Assembly: GCF_001045465.1 (NCBI RefSeq)
Contig: NZ_LFND01000004.1
Coordinates: forward strand, 62,001-126,000
Source: Chryseobacterium angstadtii
GTDB lineage: Bacteria > Bacteroidota > Bacteroidia > Flavobacteriales > Weeksellaceae
DNA: 64,000 nucleotides
Reading direction: 5' to 3'
Positions 1 through 10,175 of the stretch are shown here, piece by piece. How positions within the stretch are numbered: the stretch's first letter is position 1; each line of letters begins with the position of its first letter. The notes beneath the pieces are model-generated. The model was not told the DNA's origin. It ran no database searches and saw only the letters and a program-made list of their open reading frames with translations. The translations under genes were made by a program, and so were the position numbers.

Positions 1-576
1 TACCACCGCTGCTAATGCCGAAACAATGATGAACATTACGGTTGTACCTGACGAACGGTTCAGATCTTTATTTTTAATTTCAAGCTGGGTTTCTTCGTAC
101 TGCACAAAATCGCGGACCGTCTGGCGGCATTTGTCCATATAGCCTTTGCTTGTCAGGATCTGGTCCTGAGTCATTACAATCCCCTTTCGCCTGTTCTGCA
201 CAAACTGCTTTAGATTATTGATATTGCTGTTAACGTTTTTCTCTAAAATATTCAAACGCTCCAGCTGAGCTTTATCTGAAATATCCAGAGCTCTTGCGCG
301 TTCTATGGCTTTTGGAAATTCACTTAAACTGCGGTTGTAAGGCTCTAAAAAATTCTCTTTTCCTGTAAGCTGGTAGCCTCTGTTTCCTGTTTCGGCATCC
401 AGTAAAGCAATAAGAACATCTTTGACCGCTGTTACTGAACGCCTGCTTTTGGAAAGACTTTCCCTGTGCTCCATCTGGTTCTGAATACTCAGATAGGAAG
501 CCACTGAACTTGCAATTAAGATGAGTAAAGACAACCCAACTCCGAACTGAAGATTTCTGATTATTTTTTTCGGCAT
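1..576 (-). CDS. CHASE3-domain sensor histidine kinase, N-terminal part (cut by window edge)
   Basis: Reading leftward from ATG at 576 the frame stays open to base 1, so only the first 192 codons are present. A membrane segment lies at about residues 10-30 and a second hydrophobic stretch (TTVMFIIVSALAAV) starts at the window edge. Between them is a helical domain with LLDAETGNRGYQLTG, the hallmark of the CHASE3 extracytoplasmic sensor domain. The kinase core must lie beyond base 1. The gene starts 4 nt after the stop of the hybrid kinase at 581-2056, so the two are almost certainly cotranscribed and may form one phosphorelay. The ligand cannot be read from sequence. Confidence 0.85.
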   Translation of the reverse strand, partial: MPKKIIRNLQFGVGLSLLILIASSVASYLSIQNQMEHRESLSKSRRSVTAVKDVLIALLDAETGNRGYQLTGKENFLEPYNRSLSEFPKAIERARALDISDKAQLERLNILEKNVNSNINNLKQFVQNRRKGIVMTQDQILTSKGYMDKCRQTVRDFVQYEETQLEIKNKDLNRSSGTTVMFIIVSALAAVV

Positions 577-580
577 GCGA

Positions 581-2056
581 TTAATTTAATGGTAAGGTGA
601 AGTAAAAAGTGGACCCTTCTTCTAATTTACTGGATACTCCGATGGTTCCGTGGTGCTGTTTAATGATCTCGGAACAGATAAACAACCCGATTCCCATTCC
701 CTGAAATTGCAGTGAAGACTCTTCTACACGATAGAATTTACGGAACACGGCATCCTGTTTGAAATCCGGAATTCCTATTCCGAAATCGGTAACACTCACT
801 TTTACTTCCTGTTTTTCTTCGTCTACAAAAGTGGTGACAATAACCTGGTTATTTTGAGGGGAATATTTTATAGCATTGGTCAGAAAGTTGATCAGAACCT
901 GCTCTATGCGTATTTCATCCAGAGGGATCAGGATTTCCGGCTTTATGCCATGTCTTTTTATTCTGACTTTATTTTCGTCGTGGGTCTGTATGATGGTTTC
1001 AACGGCATTGCTGATGACGTTCTCCAGACTGGTTGGTTTTCTGTTGATTTTAAGTTTTCCGTTTTCTATTTTGGAAACATCCAGCAGATCTGTAATTAAG
1101 GTATTCAGCTTTTCAATCTGGTCCTGTACTTTAACCATAAAACCGGCTTCTGCACTTTGCTTATCCAGTTTTAATTTCCGGTCCAGCAGCTGAACATAGG
1201 CTTTGATACTGGTCAATGGTGTTTTCAGTTCGTGGCTGGCAATACTCAGGAATTCGTCCTTTTCTTTTTCCACTTTCTTCTGATCATCAATATCCGTAAA
1301 AGTTCCCACCCAGTTTTTAACTCCGTTTTCATCATTTATGGGGGTTATCCGTAAAAGGTGATATCGGTAATCTCCTGAATTTATATTTTTTATTCTGACT
1401 TCGAGCTCTAGAGCTTTATTTCTTTTTCTGCAGCGCTCAAACTCATCTCTGATGTTCATGTCATCGGGGTGAACCTCTGGAAAATCTACCGCTGTATCTG
1501 AATACTGGTACCATTTAAGATTAACGAACTCAATATTTCCTTCTTCATTCAGGGTAAAGGCGATCTGTGGCAGAGATTCCAGCATAAGCTGAAAATGATC
1601 GATCTGCGACTTCATGGTCACCTGTGATTCTCTTCTTCCTTTTACTTCTAGTTCAAGGCTTTCCTGGGTCTTTTTCATGGCAAGATTATGCTCCTGAAAA
1701 TTGTAGAACGTTTTTACTTTGAGCAGTAAAATTTCCGGATCTACAGGTTTTGTAACATAATCTTTTCCTCCCGAGGCATAGCCTTTGGTGATAAATCTTT
1801 TCTCGGTGCTTACAGCCGATAGAAATATAATAGGAACTTCTTTTGTTTTGCTGTAATCGGCTAATGTTTCAGCGACTTCGAATCCATCCATTCCGGGCAT
1901 CTGCACATCCAGAATAATCAGGGCATAATTATTTTTTATGGCTTTTCCTAATGCCTCTTCTCCGGAATTGGCCGTATCTACCTGAAAATCTTTAGATTCC
2001 AGCAGTTTTTTCAGTGAGTAGAGATTGCTTTGGTTATCATCAACAATTAAGATCAT
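581..2056 (-). CDS. Response regulator receiver / PAS / histidine kinase hybrid
   Basis: 491 aa soluble signalling protein. Residues 1-120 are a receiver domain with the acidic pair DD at 6-7, phospho-acceptor Asp50 (LIILDVQMPG) and Lys103 (VTKP). Residues 150-260 look like a PAS/PAC module. The HisKA motif SIASHELKTPL gives phospho-His275, followed by the N box (NFLTNAIKYS), G1 (DFGIGIP) and G2 (GMGIGLFI) of a HATPase_c domain. No membrane segment is visible, so it probably takes a phosphoryl group from a membrane kinase and relays it. The CHASE3 kinase gene begins 4 nt downstream and is the obvious partner. Output regulator unknown. Confidence 0.9.
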   Translation of the reverse strand: MILIVDDNQSNLYSLKKLLESKDFQVDTANSGEEALGKAIKNNYALIILDVQMPGMDGFEVAETLADYSKTKEVPIIFLSAVSTEKRFITKGYASGGKDYVTKPVDPEILLLKVKTFYNFQEHNLAMKKTQESLELEVKGRRESQVTMKSQIDHFQLMLESLPQIAFTLNEEGNIEFVNLKWYQYSDTAVDFPEVHPDDMNIRDEFERCRKRNKALELEVRIKNINSGDYRYHLLRITPINDENGVKNWVGTFTDIDDQKKVEKEKDEFLSIASHELKTPLTSIKAYVQLLDRKLKLDKQSAEAGFMVKVQDQIEKLNTLITDLLDVSKIENGKLKINRKPTSLENVISNAVETIIQTHDENKVRIKRHGIKPEILIPLDEIRIEQVLINFLTNAIKYSPQNNQVIVTTFVDEEKQEVKVSVTDFGIGIPDFKQDAVFRKFYRVEESSLQFQGMGIGLFICSEIIKQHHGTIGVSSKLEEGSTFYFTLPLN

Positions 2057-2283
2057 AGGATGAATCAGTACTTGGTTGTTGTTTAAGTTTGGTTACGTCA
2101 AAAATACTCACAAAATTCCGAAAAACGTTTATTTTTTAATCATTTTACACCCACATACCACACATATATACTTATTAATCAATTTTTAAAAGAAATATTT
2201 ACAATATTTTTCTAATTATCAAAAAAAATAGAAATTAACAAGATAATCAACATCAATTTTGAGATTTAATTATTCAAAACAAT

Positions 2284-2628
2284 CTAAGACTGTAAGAATC
2301 CCAGCCATTCCTGCAATAAGTCTCTGATATCTGCCACAGGAAAAGTTGCTGGCTGCCCATCAATTATAAATTCCGGATAATTGATCTGTAAATCTATATG
2401 TTCCAACACTAATGAATCATAGGGCTCCCAATCCGGATCCGGTACTGTATTCAAATAGTAGTTGACTTCCTGCAAAAGAAATTCCGTGCGGGAGATATTT
2501 AAATAGTTTAAAAATAAAAGTAGGTTGTTTTCATCAACAATCCCGTTTTTCCAGATACACTGGAAGCCTATTTCTCCATTGGTAGTTACCTTCAGAAATT
2601 CCAGCCCGTATTGATCTTTTTTACTCAT
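2284..2628 (-). CDS. Hypothetical protein, about 114 aa
   Basis: I do not recognise this family. The ATG at 2628 (MSKKDQYGLEF) is preferred to an in-frame ATG at 2649 because homologous-looking cytosolic proteins usually begin with a short charged lead; either is possible. The product is acidic, rich in aromatic residues (DPDWEPYDSL, EWLGF) and has no signal peptide or membrane segment. It sits alone between the kinase genes and the serine hydrolase, about 230 bp upstream of the kinase start, so it is probably its own transcription unit. Confidence 0.55.
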   Translation of the reverse strand: MSKKDQYGLEFLKVTTNGEIGFQCIWKNGIVDENNLLLFLNYLNISRTEFLLQEVNYYLNTVPDPDWEPYDSLVLEHIDLQINYPEFIIDGQPATFPVADIRDLLQEWLGFLQS

Positions 2629-2675
2629 GATTTCTTTATTTATACCCAATCCTGTTTATTTCCTGATAAAAATAA

Positions 2676-2704
2676 AAACTGCCTTCGAAATAGGAAAGCA
2701 GTTT
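2676..2704 (-). terminator. Rho-independent terminator of the serine hydrolase gene
   Basis: A 7-bp inverted repeat AAACTGC / GCAGTTT (2676-2682 and 2698-2704) begins 6 nt after the stop at 2710; read on the minus strand it is followed by an uninterrupted T-rich run. Confidence 0.6.
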
Positions 2705-2709
2705 GTTTT

Positions 2710-4512
2710 TTATAATGATTTCAGAACCTTTGCCGCGTTTTCATTTTTAGGATTGAGTTCCAAAACTTTCTGATAATTGAGTTTTGCTTTATCCTTTTGT
2801 CCGGCTTTCAGATAAGCTTCTCCTAAACTGTCGTAAACATTTTCACTCTTAGGATACAATGCCACATTCACGCGGAAAACGTCAATAGCTTTTGTAAAAT
2901 CTTTATTCCGCAGCATGGTGTACCCCACTCCGTTCAGATAGCCTTCTGAGAGAAGCTCGTCACCTGCATCTTTAGTTTTTGCATTCTGATAAGCTTCCAG
3001 ACCTTTTTCAAATTTTCCGTCAAGTACCAGTTCCAAAGGTGTCTTTTCATCTGCTTTCATCTGCGGATCAGTAGATTTGGTTTTTCCATCAGAATAAACC
3101 TGTACTATATCTGTTGTACCCGTTTTCGCATTTTTTACAAACCTTACCGTAATGTTCCAGTCACGGAATGCATATTTATTTGTCCCGACTTTAATCATTT
3201 CGGCGGGAGCATCTGCGTTACTGTAGGTCATTAATTTTCCGTTTTCAAGATACACCTTATAAAATCCATATTTCCCGTTTCTGTAACGTCCTACCTTGCT
3301 GAAATCATCCTGATTTAAAGGTAGCACCTCATAAACCGGCCCATTAAAAGAAGGCCAGTGGTACACTTCTGCCACTGAACGCACCAGTTCTTCTACAAAT
3401 TCCGGCTTATTGGTATTGGTTAAAACAACAATCCCGTCTCCACTTGTTTTACTGGCAATAAATCTGCTGGAGAAACCTTCGTTCCAGCCTCCGTGAGTAA
3501 AATAGGTGTGTGCGCCTCTGTTTTCCAGAAAAATACCCAAGCCCATAAATGGATCAATAAAAGGCGTTGTGAATTGTTCGGCTGTCTTTTTGGAAATAAT
3601 TTTATGGCTCTTTCCGCTCAATGTATTTTGGACATCAATAACGTATTTGGAGAGGTCTTCAGCGGTAGTCCAAAGACCTGCAGCTGCCTGCTCAGGATAG
3701 ATATGGTATTTCCCGGGAACCTTTACCCCCTCCTGATTATAAGCAGTCGCGGCATATGGGGACATTGTCTCAGAGATGGGCTGGGAAAAGGTACTGTTTT
3801 TCATGTCCAGAGGCGTAAGTACTTTCTCATTCATAATCGTTGCAAAATCTTTTCCTTCCAGATCTATAAGCACCTGCTGTATTACGCAGTATCCTCCACC
3901 CGCATAGCGAAAGGGAGTTCCGGGAGCTTTATCTACTAAAACTGCGGGAGAATTGGCAGGCCCTTGACCGTTCAGGACCTGAACCAGTGTAGGAATTGGT
4001 TTTCCCGGTTCATAGCCCGCAAATCCACTTACTGTAAGGCCTGCGGTGTGACTGGCTATATTTTTAAAGCTTACTTTTTTCTGTTTTGTAAATTCATTTT
4101 CAGGAATTTTCCAGGATTTCAAATAGGAATTGATATCAGCATCTGGATTTATTTTTCCTGCTTCCACTTCTGTTAATGCAGCATATATACTTACGGGTTT
4201 ACTCATGGATGCGGCCTGAAACAGGGTTTTGGAATTCACCGGAGTTTTGGATTCTACATCGGAAAAACCATAAGTTTTACTCCAGATCACTTTGGAATTT
4301 CTGATCACGGCAACACTGACTCCCGGAACATTATAATGTTTCATTCTGGATTCTAAAGTCCATAGATTTCCTCCTTTGAAACGGACTGGAGGCATTAGCC
4401 CGGCTTCTACTTTCGAAATTTCGGTATTTAGTTGGGATTGGCTCTGTGCGGATACCGGAACATACATCATTCCAATGATAAGTGCTGTATAGAAGGGAGT
4501 TGGGGTTCTCAT
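2710..4512 (-). CDS. Secreted serine hydrolase, class C beta-lactamase fold, with C-terminal TPRs
   Basis: 600 aa. A signal peptide (residues 1-22, ending VSAQ) predicts export. Residues 45-380 form a beta-lactamase/D-aminopeptidase-type domain: the SxxK motif is S102-M-S-K105, the tyrosine motif appears as RYAGGGY and the third motif as THGGWNEGF (HxG). The family includes esterases, peptidases and PBP-like proteins; the substrate is not predictable. Residues 500-600 contain tetratricopeptide repeats (SENVYDSLGEAYLKAGQ, LNYQKVLELNPKN), so the enzyme probably docks with a partner. It is a single-gene unit with its own terminator. Confidence 0.88.
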   Translation of the reverse strand: MRTPTPFYTALIIGMMYVPVSAQSQSQLNTEISKVEAGLMPPVRFKGGNLWTLESRMKHYNVPGVSVAVIRNSKVIWSKTYGFSDVESKTPVNSKTLFQAASMSKPVSIYAALTEVEAGKINPDADINSYLKSWKIPENEFTKQKKVSFKNIASHTAGLTVSGFAGYEPGKPIPTLVQVLNGQGPANSPAVLVDKAPGTPFRYAGGGYCVIQQVLIDLEGKDFATIMNEKVLTPLDMKNSTFSQPISETMSPYAATAYNQEGVKVPGKYHIYPEQAAAGLWTTAEDLSKYVIDVQNTLSGKSHKIISKKTAEQFTTPFIDPFMGLGIFLENRGAHTYFTHGGWNEGFSSRFIASKTSGDGIVVLTNTNKPEFVEELVRSVAEVYHWPSFNGPVYEVLPLNQDDFSKVGRYRNGKYGFYKVYLENGKLMTYSNADAPAEMIKVGTNKYAFRDWNITVRFVKNAKTGTTDIVQVYSDGKTKSTDPQMKADEKTPLELVLDGKFEKGLEAYQNAKTKDAGDELLSEGYLNGVGYTMLRNKDFTKAIDVFRVNVALYPKSENVYDSLGEAYLKAGQKDKAKLNYQKVLELNPKNENAAKVLKSL

Positions 4513-4952
4513 TTATTTTTAGAAAATTAGTTGGTCAAAAATAGTTAAGTTTTAATTTGTATCGATTAAGTTTATAAGACAAAGTTGTTTAAATTTTCAT
4601 TTCCATCAAGAATAACACTGAAAGAGCAGATCACATACATTTATCCGATTGATATTCAAATCTTTATAACAAAGTTTTGAAACTATCCCGCGAGACATTT
4701 ATTATATCCTTTATCATTGCAAAAGCGCAAAGGCGCCAATTATATAAAAAAATACGTTTTTAAGGCGCAAAGATTTTATCTCCGATAAAATTCAATACAG
4801 CTGAAAATCTTTGGTTTTCTTGCATCTTAAATATCCATATAACTTAAATCTTGTGTTTTTGAGCTTTTCCAACTATAAAAAATTTAAATGCCTTCGATTT
4901 TTTTTAAAATCAACGGAATAGTATTTATAAGACAATATTTACCTTTTATTCA
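4513..4952. other. AT-rich intergenic region without a gene (440 bp)
   Basis: No plausible reading frame on either strand. It holds degenerate repeats of a GCGCAAAG motif (near 4719 and 4762) and a GAAAATCTTTG-type motif near 4803 that recurs near 48683. These look like decayed dispersed repeats of this genome. The upstream regulatory region of the serine hydrolase lies at its left edge. Confidence 0.5.
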
Positions 4953-5912
4953 TTACATCATGGCATATTGTTTCGGATTCATTCCGGTATGTTCTCTGAA
5001 TATTTTTGAAAAATGGCTCAGGTTAGTAAAACCAAGTTGATAGCCTACTTCTGAAACGGAATATTTTTTCTCTTGCAGCAAAAGAGCGGCTTCTTTCATC
5101 CTGAATTTCTGGTAATAGCTGAATATACTGTCACCAAAAATTTGCTTAAACAGTCGTTTCAGCTTTGTGGAACTCATTCCGGTATCGGTTGCCAGTTCTC
5201 CGATGACAGGAGGAATTCCGGGGTGTTCAAGAATCTGATCTCTCACTTTGTAAAGTTTGTCTATATCGTGGCTGTTCAAAGCGTATATGCGTTTTTCATC
5301 CCGCTTTTCCAGTTCCATGAGTAATCTGCAGATCATTTCTTCTGCCTTGATTCTCATAAAAAAAAGTTCAAAAGTTTCACCCACTGATTCTGATACCATC
5401 TCGTCCACCACTTTCTGCAAAGAAGGATAAATGATCTGCTCAAAAAGGTAAGGTTGGGTATTTTTCAGAAGGCTTTGTAAAATCGGTGACTGATCTGATG
5501 CGTTAAATAACTGACTCAGATAATCTGCCTCAACTTCAATATTAATGGTAGAGGTATTGGAGTGAATGGAAATAATTTCATCGGTATGGATGCGGCTGGT
5601 TGCAATTAAAACAGAAGGTATTTCCCTGGGACCTTTTCCTGAAGGTAATGAACCTGTCTTAGGAAAAATGTTCTGAAACTTAAAAAATATCATCCTTTTT
5701 GAGGTATTCAGGCCAGGATTTTCAATCATTATATTCTCATTCAATTCATAATTACTGATCAGCATGCGAAGATGTTCATTAAAAATAAATCCGGTACAGT
5801 ATCCGCTGCCGAATTGGGCAGGAATTTCTAATCTTCTGTCCCTGATCTCAGTCCCTAATAATTGAGCCAGTTTTTTAAGAATCTCCGGAATGGTAGCATC
5901 ATCTTTTTCCAT
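4953..5912 (-). CDS. AraC-family transcriptional regulator
   Basis: 319 aa. The C-terminal 100 residues hold two helix-turn-helix motifs typical of AraC/XylS proteins (TDTGMSSTKLKRLFKQIFG, then VSEVGYQLGFTNLSHFSKIF followed by HTGMNPKQY). The N-terminal about 200 residues form a ligand/dimerisation domain without recognisable signature. It is transcribed divergently from the Tet(X)-like gene with only 93 bp between the start codons, an arrangement typical for a regulator that controls its neighbour. The inducer is unknown. Confidence 0.9.
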   Translation of the reverse strand: MEKDDATIPEILKKLAQLLGTEIRDRRLEIPAQFGSGYCTGFIFNEHLRMLISNYELNENIMIENPGLNTSKRMIFFKFQNIFPKTGSLPSGKGPREIPSVLIATSRIHTDEIISIHSNTSTINIEVEADYLSQLFNASDQSPILQSLLKNTQPYLFEQIIYPSLQKVVDEMVSESVGETFELFFMRIKAEEMICRLLMELEKRDEKRIYALNSHDIDKLYKVRDQILEHPGIPPVIGELATDTGMSSTKLKRLFKQIFGDSIFSYYQKFRMKEAALLLQEKKYSVSEVGYQLGFTNLSHFSKIFREHTGMNPKQYAMM

Positions 5913-5963
5913 AAAAGTCTTTTACAGCTGTTTTTATGTCTAAAGTAATTATTTTATTTCTAA

Positions 5964-7133
<1,170 letters not shown>

Positions 7134-7470
7134 AGAAGTAAATTAAGATACTGAAAGTTATGAGATGCGGGATACGGGTTTGAGAGTCGGAGGGTTTTAG
7201 GGTTTGAGAGTTTCGGGAAGTGATGATGAGTGATAAATGATGAGTGATGAGTTATTTGAGGCGTATCTTGGAGTTGGAGGACTTTCACATTTTACTTGCG
7301 TAGCAAAATTGACCTTTGACCTTTCTCAATCTCAGCCTTTGCCTCAACCTGGAAATCTTAAACCTTTCTATCCCTAACTTATACAAGCAAGCATTCCAAA
7401 CGCGTAAATCCGTTTTCCAGATGGCTGAAAAATAACAGACAGGCCCGGAAATACGGATCAGGATTAAAAA
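7134..7470. other. Intergenic region between the monooxygenase pseudogene and the tailocin island
   Basis: No supported gene. 7150-7255 is low-complexity, with iterations of TTTGAGAGT and GATGAGTGAT. 7310-7365 is pyrimidine-rich with repeated CCTTT. These resemble decayed intergenic repeats also seen at 46640-46720. The left end of the island must lie here or inside 7471-7525, but I see no clear terminal sequence. Confidence 0.4.
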
Positions 7471-7471
7471 C

Positions 7472-7494
7472 AAAAAAACACCCATAGCGGGTGT
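7472..7494 (-). terminator. Terminator of the tailocin late operon
   Basis: Perfect 6-bp stem ACACCC (7478-7483) / GGGTGT (7489-7494) with a 5-nt loop. On the minus strand it is followed by seven T residues. It lies 32 bp beyond the last late gene and marks the end of the leftward tail operon. Confidence 0.75.
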
Positions 7495-7525
7495 CTCTTG
7501 GCAGATCACTAAAAATTACAGGATT

Positions 7526-7882
7526 TTAGTTTTCTTTAAGTTTGGATCTCAACTTGGCATTTTCAGTTTTCAACTGATCGTTGATCCTTTTCTGTATATT
7601 GATTTCTTCTTCGAGAAGCTTGATTTTTCTTTCTGCCAGATTGGCAAATTCTTTAAATTTCACTTCATAGCGTCCCGCAAGATCATCCAGTGCGTCTTTG
7701 TAGAGCTTCACCAGTTTATCTGCATTTTCTATTTCTTTTCCTTCATTATCAGCATCCATTCCTGCGACCTCTGCCTGGATCTTTTTTCTTCCGAAAATAA
7801 ATCCTGCGATCCCTGTAACAATCAGGCCCAGAAAAGTGCTTATATGTTCTGTTAAAATTTCCTTCATATAATTTTTTATCAT
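7526..7882 (-). CDS. Small membrane protein with coiled coil, last gene of the tail operon (possible holin)
   Basis: 118 aa. One hydrophobic segment at about residues 14-31 (STFLGLIVTGIAGFIFG) is followed by RKK and a long acidic-basic coiled coil to the C-terminus. It lies 9 bp downstream of the first tail-fibre gene and is followed by the operon terminator. One membrane span plus a cytoplasmic or periplasmic coil is compatible with a holin-like or spanin-assisting role, but also with a fibre-associated membrane protein. No family recognised; the lysis role is inference from position. Confidence 0.7.
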   Translation of the reverse strand: MIKNYMKEILTEHISTFLGLIVTGIAGFIFGRKKIQAEVAGMDADNEGKEIENADKLVKLYKDALDDLAGRYEVKFKEFANLAERKIKLLEEEINIQKRINDQLKTENAKLRSKLKEN

Positions 7883-7891
7883 TTAGTTTAG

Positions 7892-10147
7892 TTATTTTTC
7901 CGTGACCGGATAGATCCGGATTTCTATAATCCCGACTTCTCCGGCCAGATCTGCCGGTCTGAATTCATACATTCTGTAGATATTAAGAGTCACTGTATCT
8001 CCGTCGGTACGTGATGCACGACAGTCTATCGGTTCTTTCCCGTCGAAATAATTGATCTTACTGTTGATCCATACATTTTCATTAAATGCTTCTTTCAGAT
8101 AGCCTGTGTATTCTCCGGTAGATTTACGTGCCCACTCGATATCACCAATCGTATTTTCAAGTACGATAAATCTCGGCATAAAGTCTTTATCTGTAAATCT
8201 TAAAATAGCTCTGTACAGCTTGTAAGGCCTTACTTGTTCCTTTATTTTTTCTTCCACCCATCTTTTCTGAACAAAGGATCTGTCTATGTAGTTTTCCCCA
8301 TAATAGTCTGTCCCTACAAGCCCGGGACCGTCGTGATTGGACTTAATAGCAATAAAATTAAGTTCAGTACTCATGTTGATATACTTTAGACTATTCCATC
8401 CACCGCTCGTAATTGCAACCTGCATAGGATTTATTAAAACATTTGATGCTTCGGAGCTCATGTCAATATATCCATCAACAATTCTTACGTTTGCTGAACC
8501 ACTATACAATTTACACCCTTCCTCTGTGGACATTTCAATGTTTCCTGTCAGAGGACTTCCCGGTTTGGTTCCGGATAAAGGAATAGAGTCTACCCTGTCT
8601 ATCCATCCGAACTGCCCGTTTGCATTTCCTACAAATGTTTTATTGAAAGAGCTGTCTCCTACGGGAATTCGTGCAGGATTGATGGAGAAAGTCCCGTTGA
8701 ATTTCACCCATCTTTCCACAAAGTCTCCGGTAATCAAAGCCAGAGATAATGCTCCTTGCTGAAAACTTCCGAATGTACCTTCATCCGTATTCGTATACTT
8801 CACTAAGGTGTTATTGGAATGAATGATCAGTTTATTGGAAATCGCACCATCATTCGTTCCTGCTCCTACCCCTACAAGGATGTTGTTGTTTCCCGTAACC
8901 CCTTGTCCTGAATGGGCTCCCAGAATCGTATTCCGGTCTCCCAGGCCTGTTGTATTCCCTGCTTTATGCCCTATTAAGGTGTTGAGCGCTCCGGTAGTTG
9001 AATTATATCCGGCTGCAGTTCCTACCATTGTATTTTTAAAACCTGTAGTAGTCTCATGTCCTGTTTCCTCACCCACCATTACATTGTAATTTCCTGAAAC
9101 GGCCTTTCTTCCGGCATATGCGCCTAAAAATGTATTACACTCTCCTACGGTAAGTTCGCTTCCTGCAAAACTTCCAAAGGCGGCATTACACTCCCCTGTT
9201 GTCACTTTTGATAATGAATTATATCCAAAAGAATGGTTGTAGGTTCCTGTATGAGCAGGATTCATATTTCCAAAAAAGTAAGAATAGCTCGTGGGATTCA
9301 TTCCAAGCATGGCATTCGGTCTTTCTTCACCATCCAAGAATGTAATGGGTTTAGGGCTGTAAAAATCACGGTTTACCACATCCGCTAGGTTAGGTTCCGG
9401 AAGTGGCGACCAGAGCGTGAGTCCTCTGTCTTGTCTCAGGTAGTATTTTCCGTCTCTTGAAGGCCTGTCGAGTTTATTTCTTAAAGCTTCTTCAAGACCT
9501 TCCACCATTGACATAGACACATTGGAAACTCCTGTATTCAGATAATTGTCTGCGCTGTTTTTCTCATTACCCAGATAGAAATACAGGCTGTATTTCGGTT
9601 CTGCATCGGATGAGGGAATAGCAATAATGTCACTTTCTTCATACTCGTATGCTCCTGCATTATTCATGAAGTCCTGCAGCGTGTGTTCTTTTACTTTAAA
9701 AATTCTGGTAAGGGCAAGCGCTTCAAGTTTATCGGCCGTAATTTTTCCTTCTGCATTTAAAAACTCATCATTCATCATAAACAAATTGACTGCCTGACTT
9801 TTAGAGTGTACATTTCCAACATTTACTCCATCATCTACAGTGGCTATATTGGCCGGAATTCCTTCGATTTCCAACGCACTTTTCCATGCGCCTTTGTCCG
9901 TTGCAGACAGGTTGGAAGCATCTCTTTTTGCCAGGAAAGCAGTGTGGGCCTGTGGGTCTGACAGATGAAGCTCGTAAACGGATTTATCTACTTTATTCTG
10001 CAACGTGTAGTTCAGATTGGTAATTTTTTCCGCCGGAATGGAATCATCTTTGTGCCAGAATGATGACCATGAAGCCTGGAATTGCTCCTGAGTCGGGAAA
10101 TCTCCGGTTTCAAAGTAACTGTATATAATATTTAAAGGTATTGACAT
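7892..10147 (-). CDS. Tail fibre A (receptor-binding), with 17-residue beta-repeats
   Basis: 751 aa. Residues 1-235 match the N-terminal region of the two upstream fibre genes (MSIPLNIIYSYFETGDF, FQASWSSFWHKD, NIATVD), presumably the baseplate attachment part. Residues 301-435 consist of eight tandem units of about 17 residues with the pattern GxxNxxxGxxAG (for example GECNTFLGAYAG, GFKNTMVGTAAG), which should form a trimeric beta-helix shaft. The C-terminal 300 residues are unique and probably carry receptor specificity. No signal peptide, as expected for a structural phage protein. It is the most divergent of the three paralogues and lies 28 bp downstream of fibre B. Confidence 0.88.
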   Translation of the reverse strand: MSIPLNIIYSYFETGDFPTQEQFQASWSSFWHKDDSIPAEKITNLNYTLQNKVDKSVYELHLSDPQAHTAFLAKRDASNLSATDKGAWKSALEIEGIPANIATVDDGVNVGNVHSKSQAVNLFMMNDEFLNAEGKITADKLEALALTRIFKVKEHTLQDFMNNAGAYEYEESDIIAIPSSDAEPKYSLYFYLGNEKNSADNYLNTGVSNVSMSMVEGLEEALRNKLDRPSRDGKYYLRQDRGLTLWSPLPEPNLADVVNRDFYSPKPITFLDGEERPNAMLGMNPTSYSYFFGNMNPAHTGTYNHSFGYNSLSKVTTGECNAAFGSFAGSELTVGECNTFLGAYAGRKAVSGNYNVMVGEETGHETTTGFKNTMVGTAAGYNSTTGALNTLIGHKAGNTTGLGDRNTILGAHSGQGVTGNNNILVGVGAGTNDGAISNKLIIHSNNTLVKYTNTDEGTFGSFQQGALSLALITGDFVERWVKFNGTFSINPARIPVGDSSFNKTFVGNANGQFGWIDRVDSIPLSGTKPGSPLTGNIEMSTEEGCKLYSGSANVRIVDGYIDMSSEASNVLINPMQVAITSGGWNSLKYINMSTELNFIAIKSNHDGPGLVGTDYYGENYIDRSFVQKRWVEEKIKEQVRPYKLYRAILRFTDKDFMPRFIVLENTIGDIEWARKSTGEYTGYLKEAFNENVWINSKINYFDGKEPIDCRASRTDGDTVTLNIYRMYEFRPADLAGEVGIIEIRIYPVTEK

Positions 10148-10175
10148 GTTTTTTTAATTGAATGATGAATGTTTT

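Noticed and set aside
7285..7509. 74-codon minus-strand frame
   Set aside because: Runs through the terminator hairpin and low-complexity repeats; no domain.
7134..7525. Mu-type TGT terminus at the left end
   Set aside because: No TGT triplet occurs at 7134-7470 on the plus strand in a position that pairs with an ACA end; ends are therefore left open.
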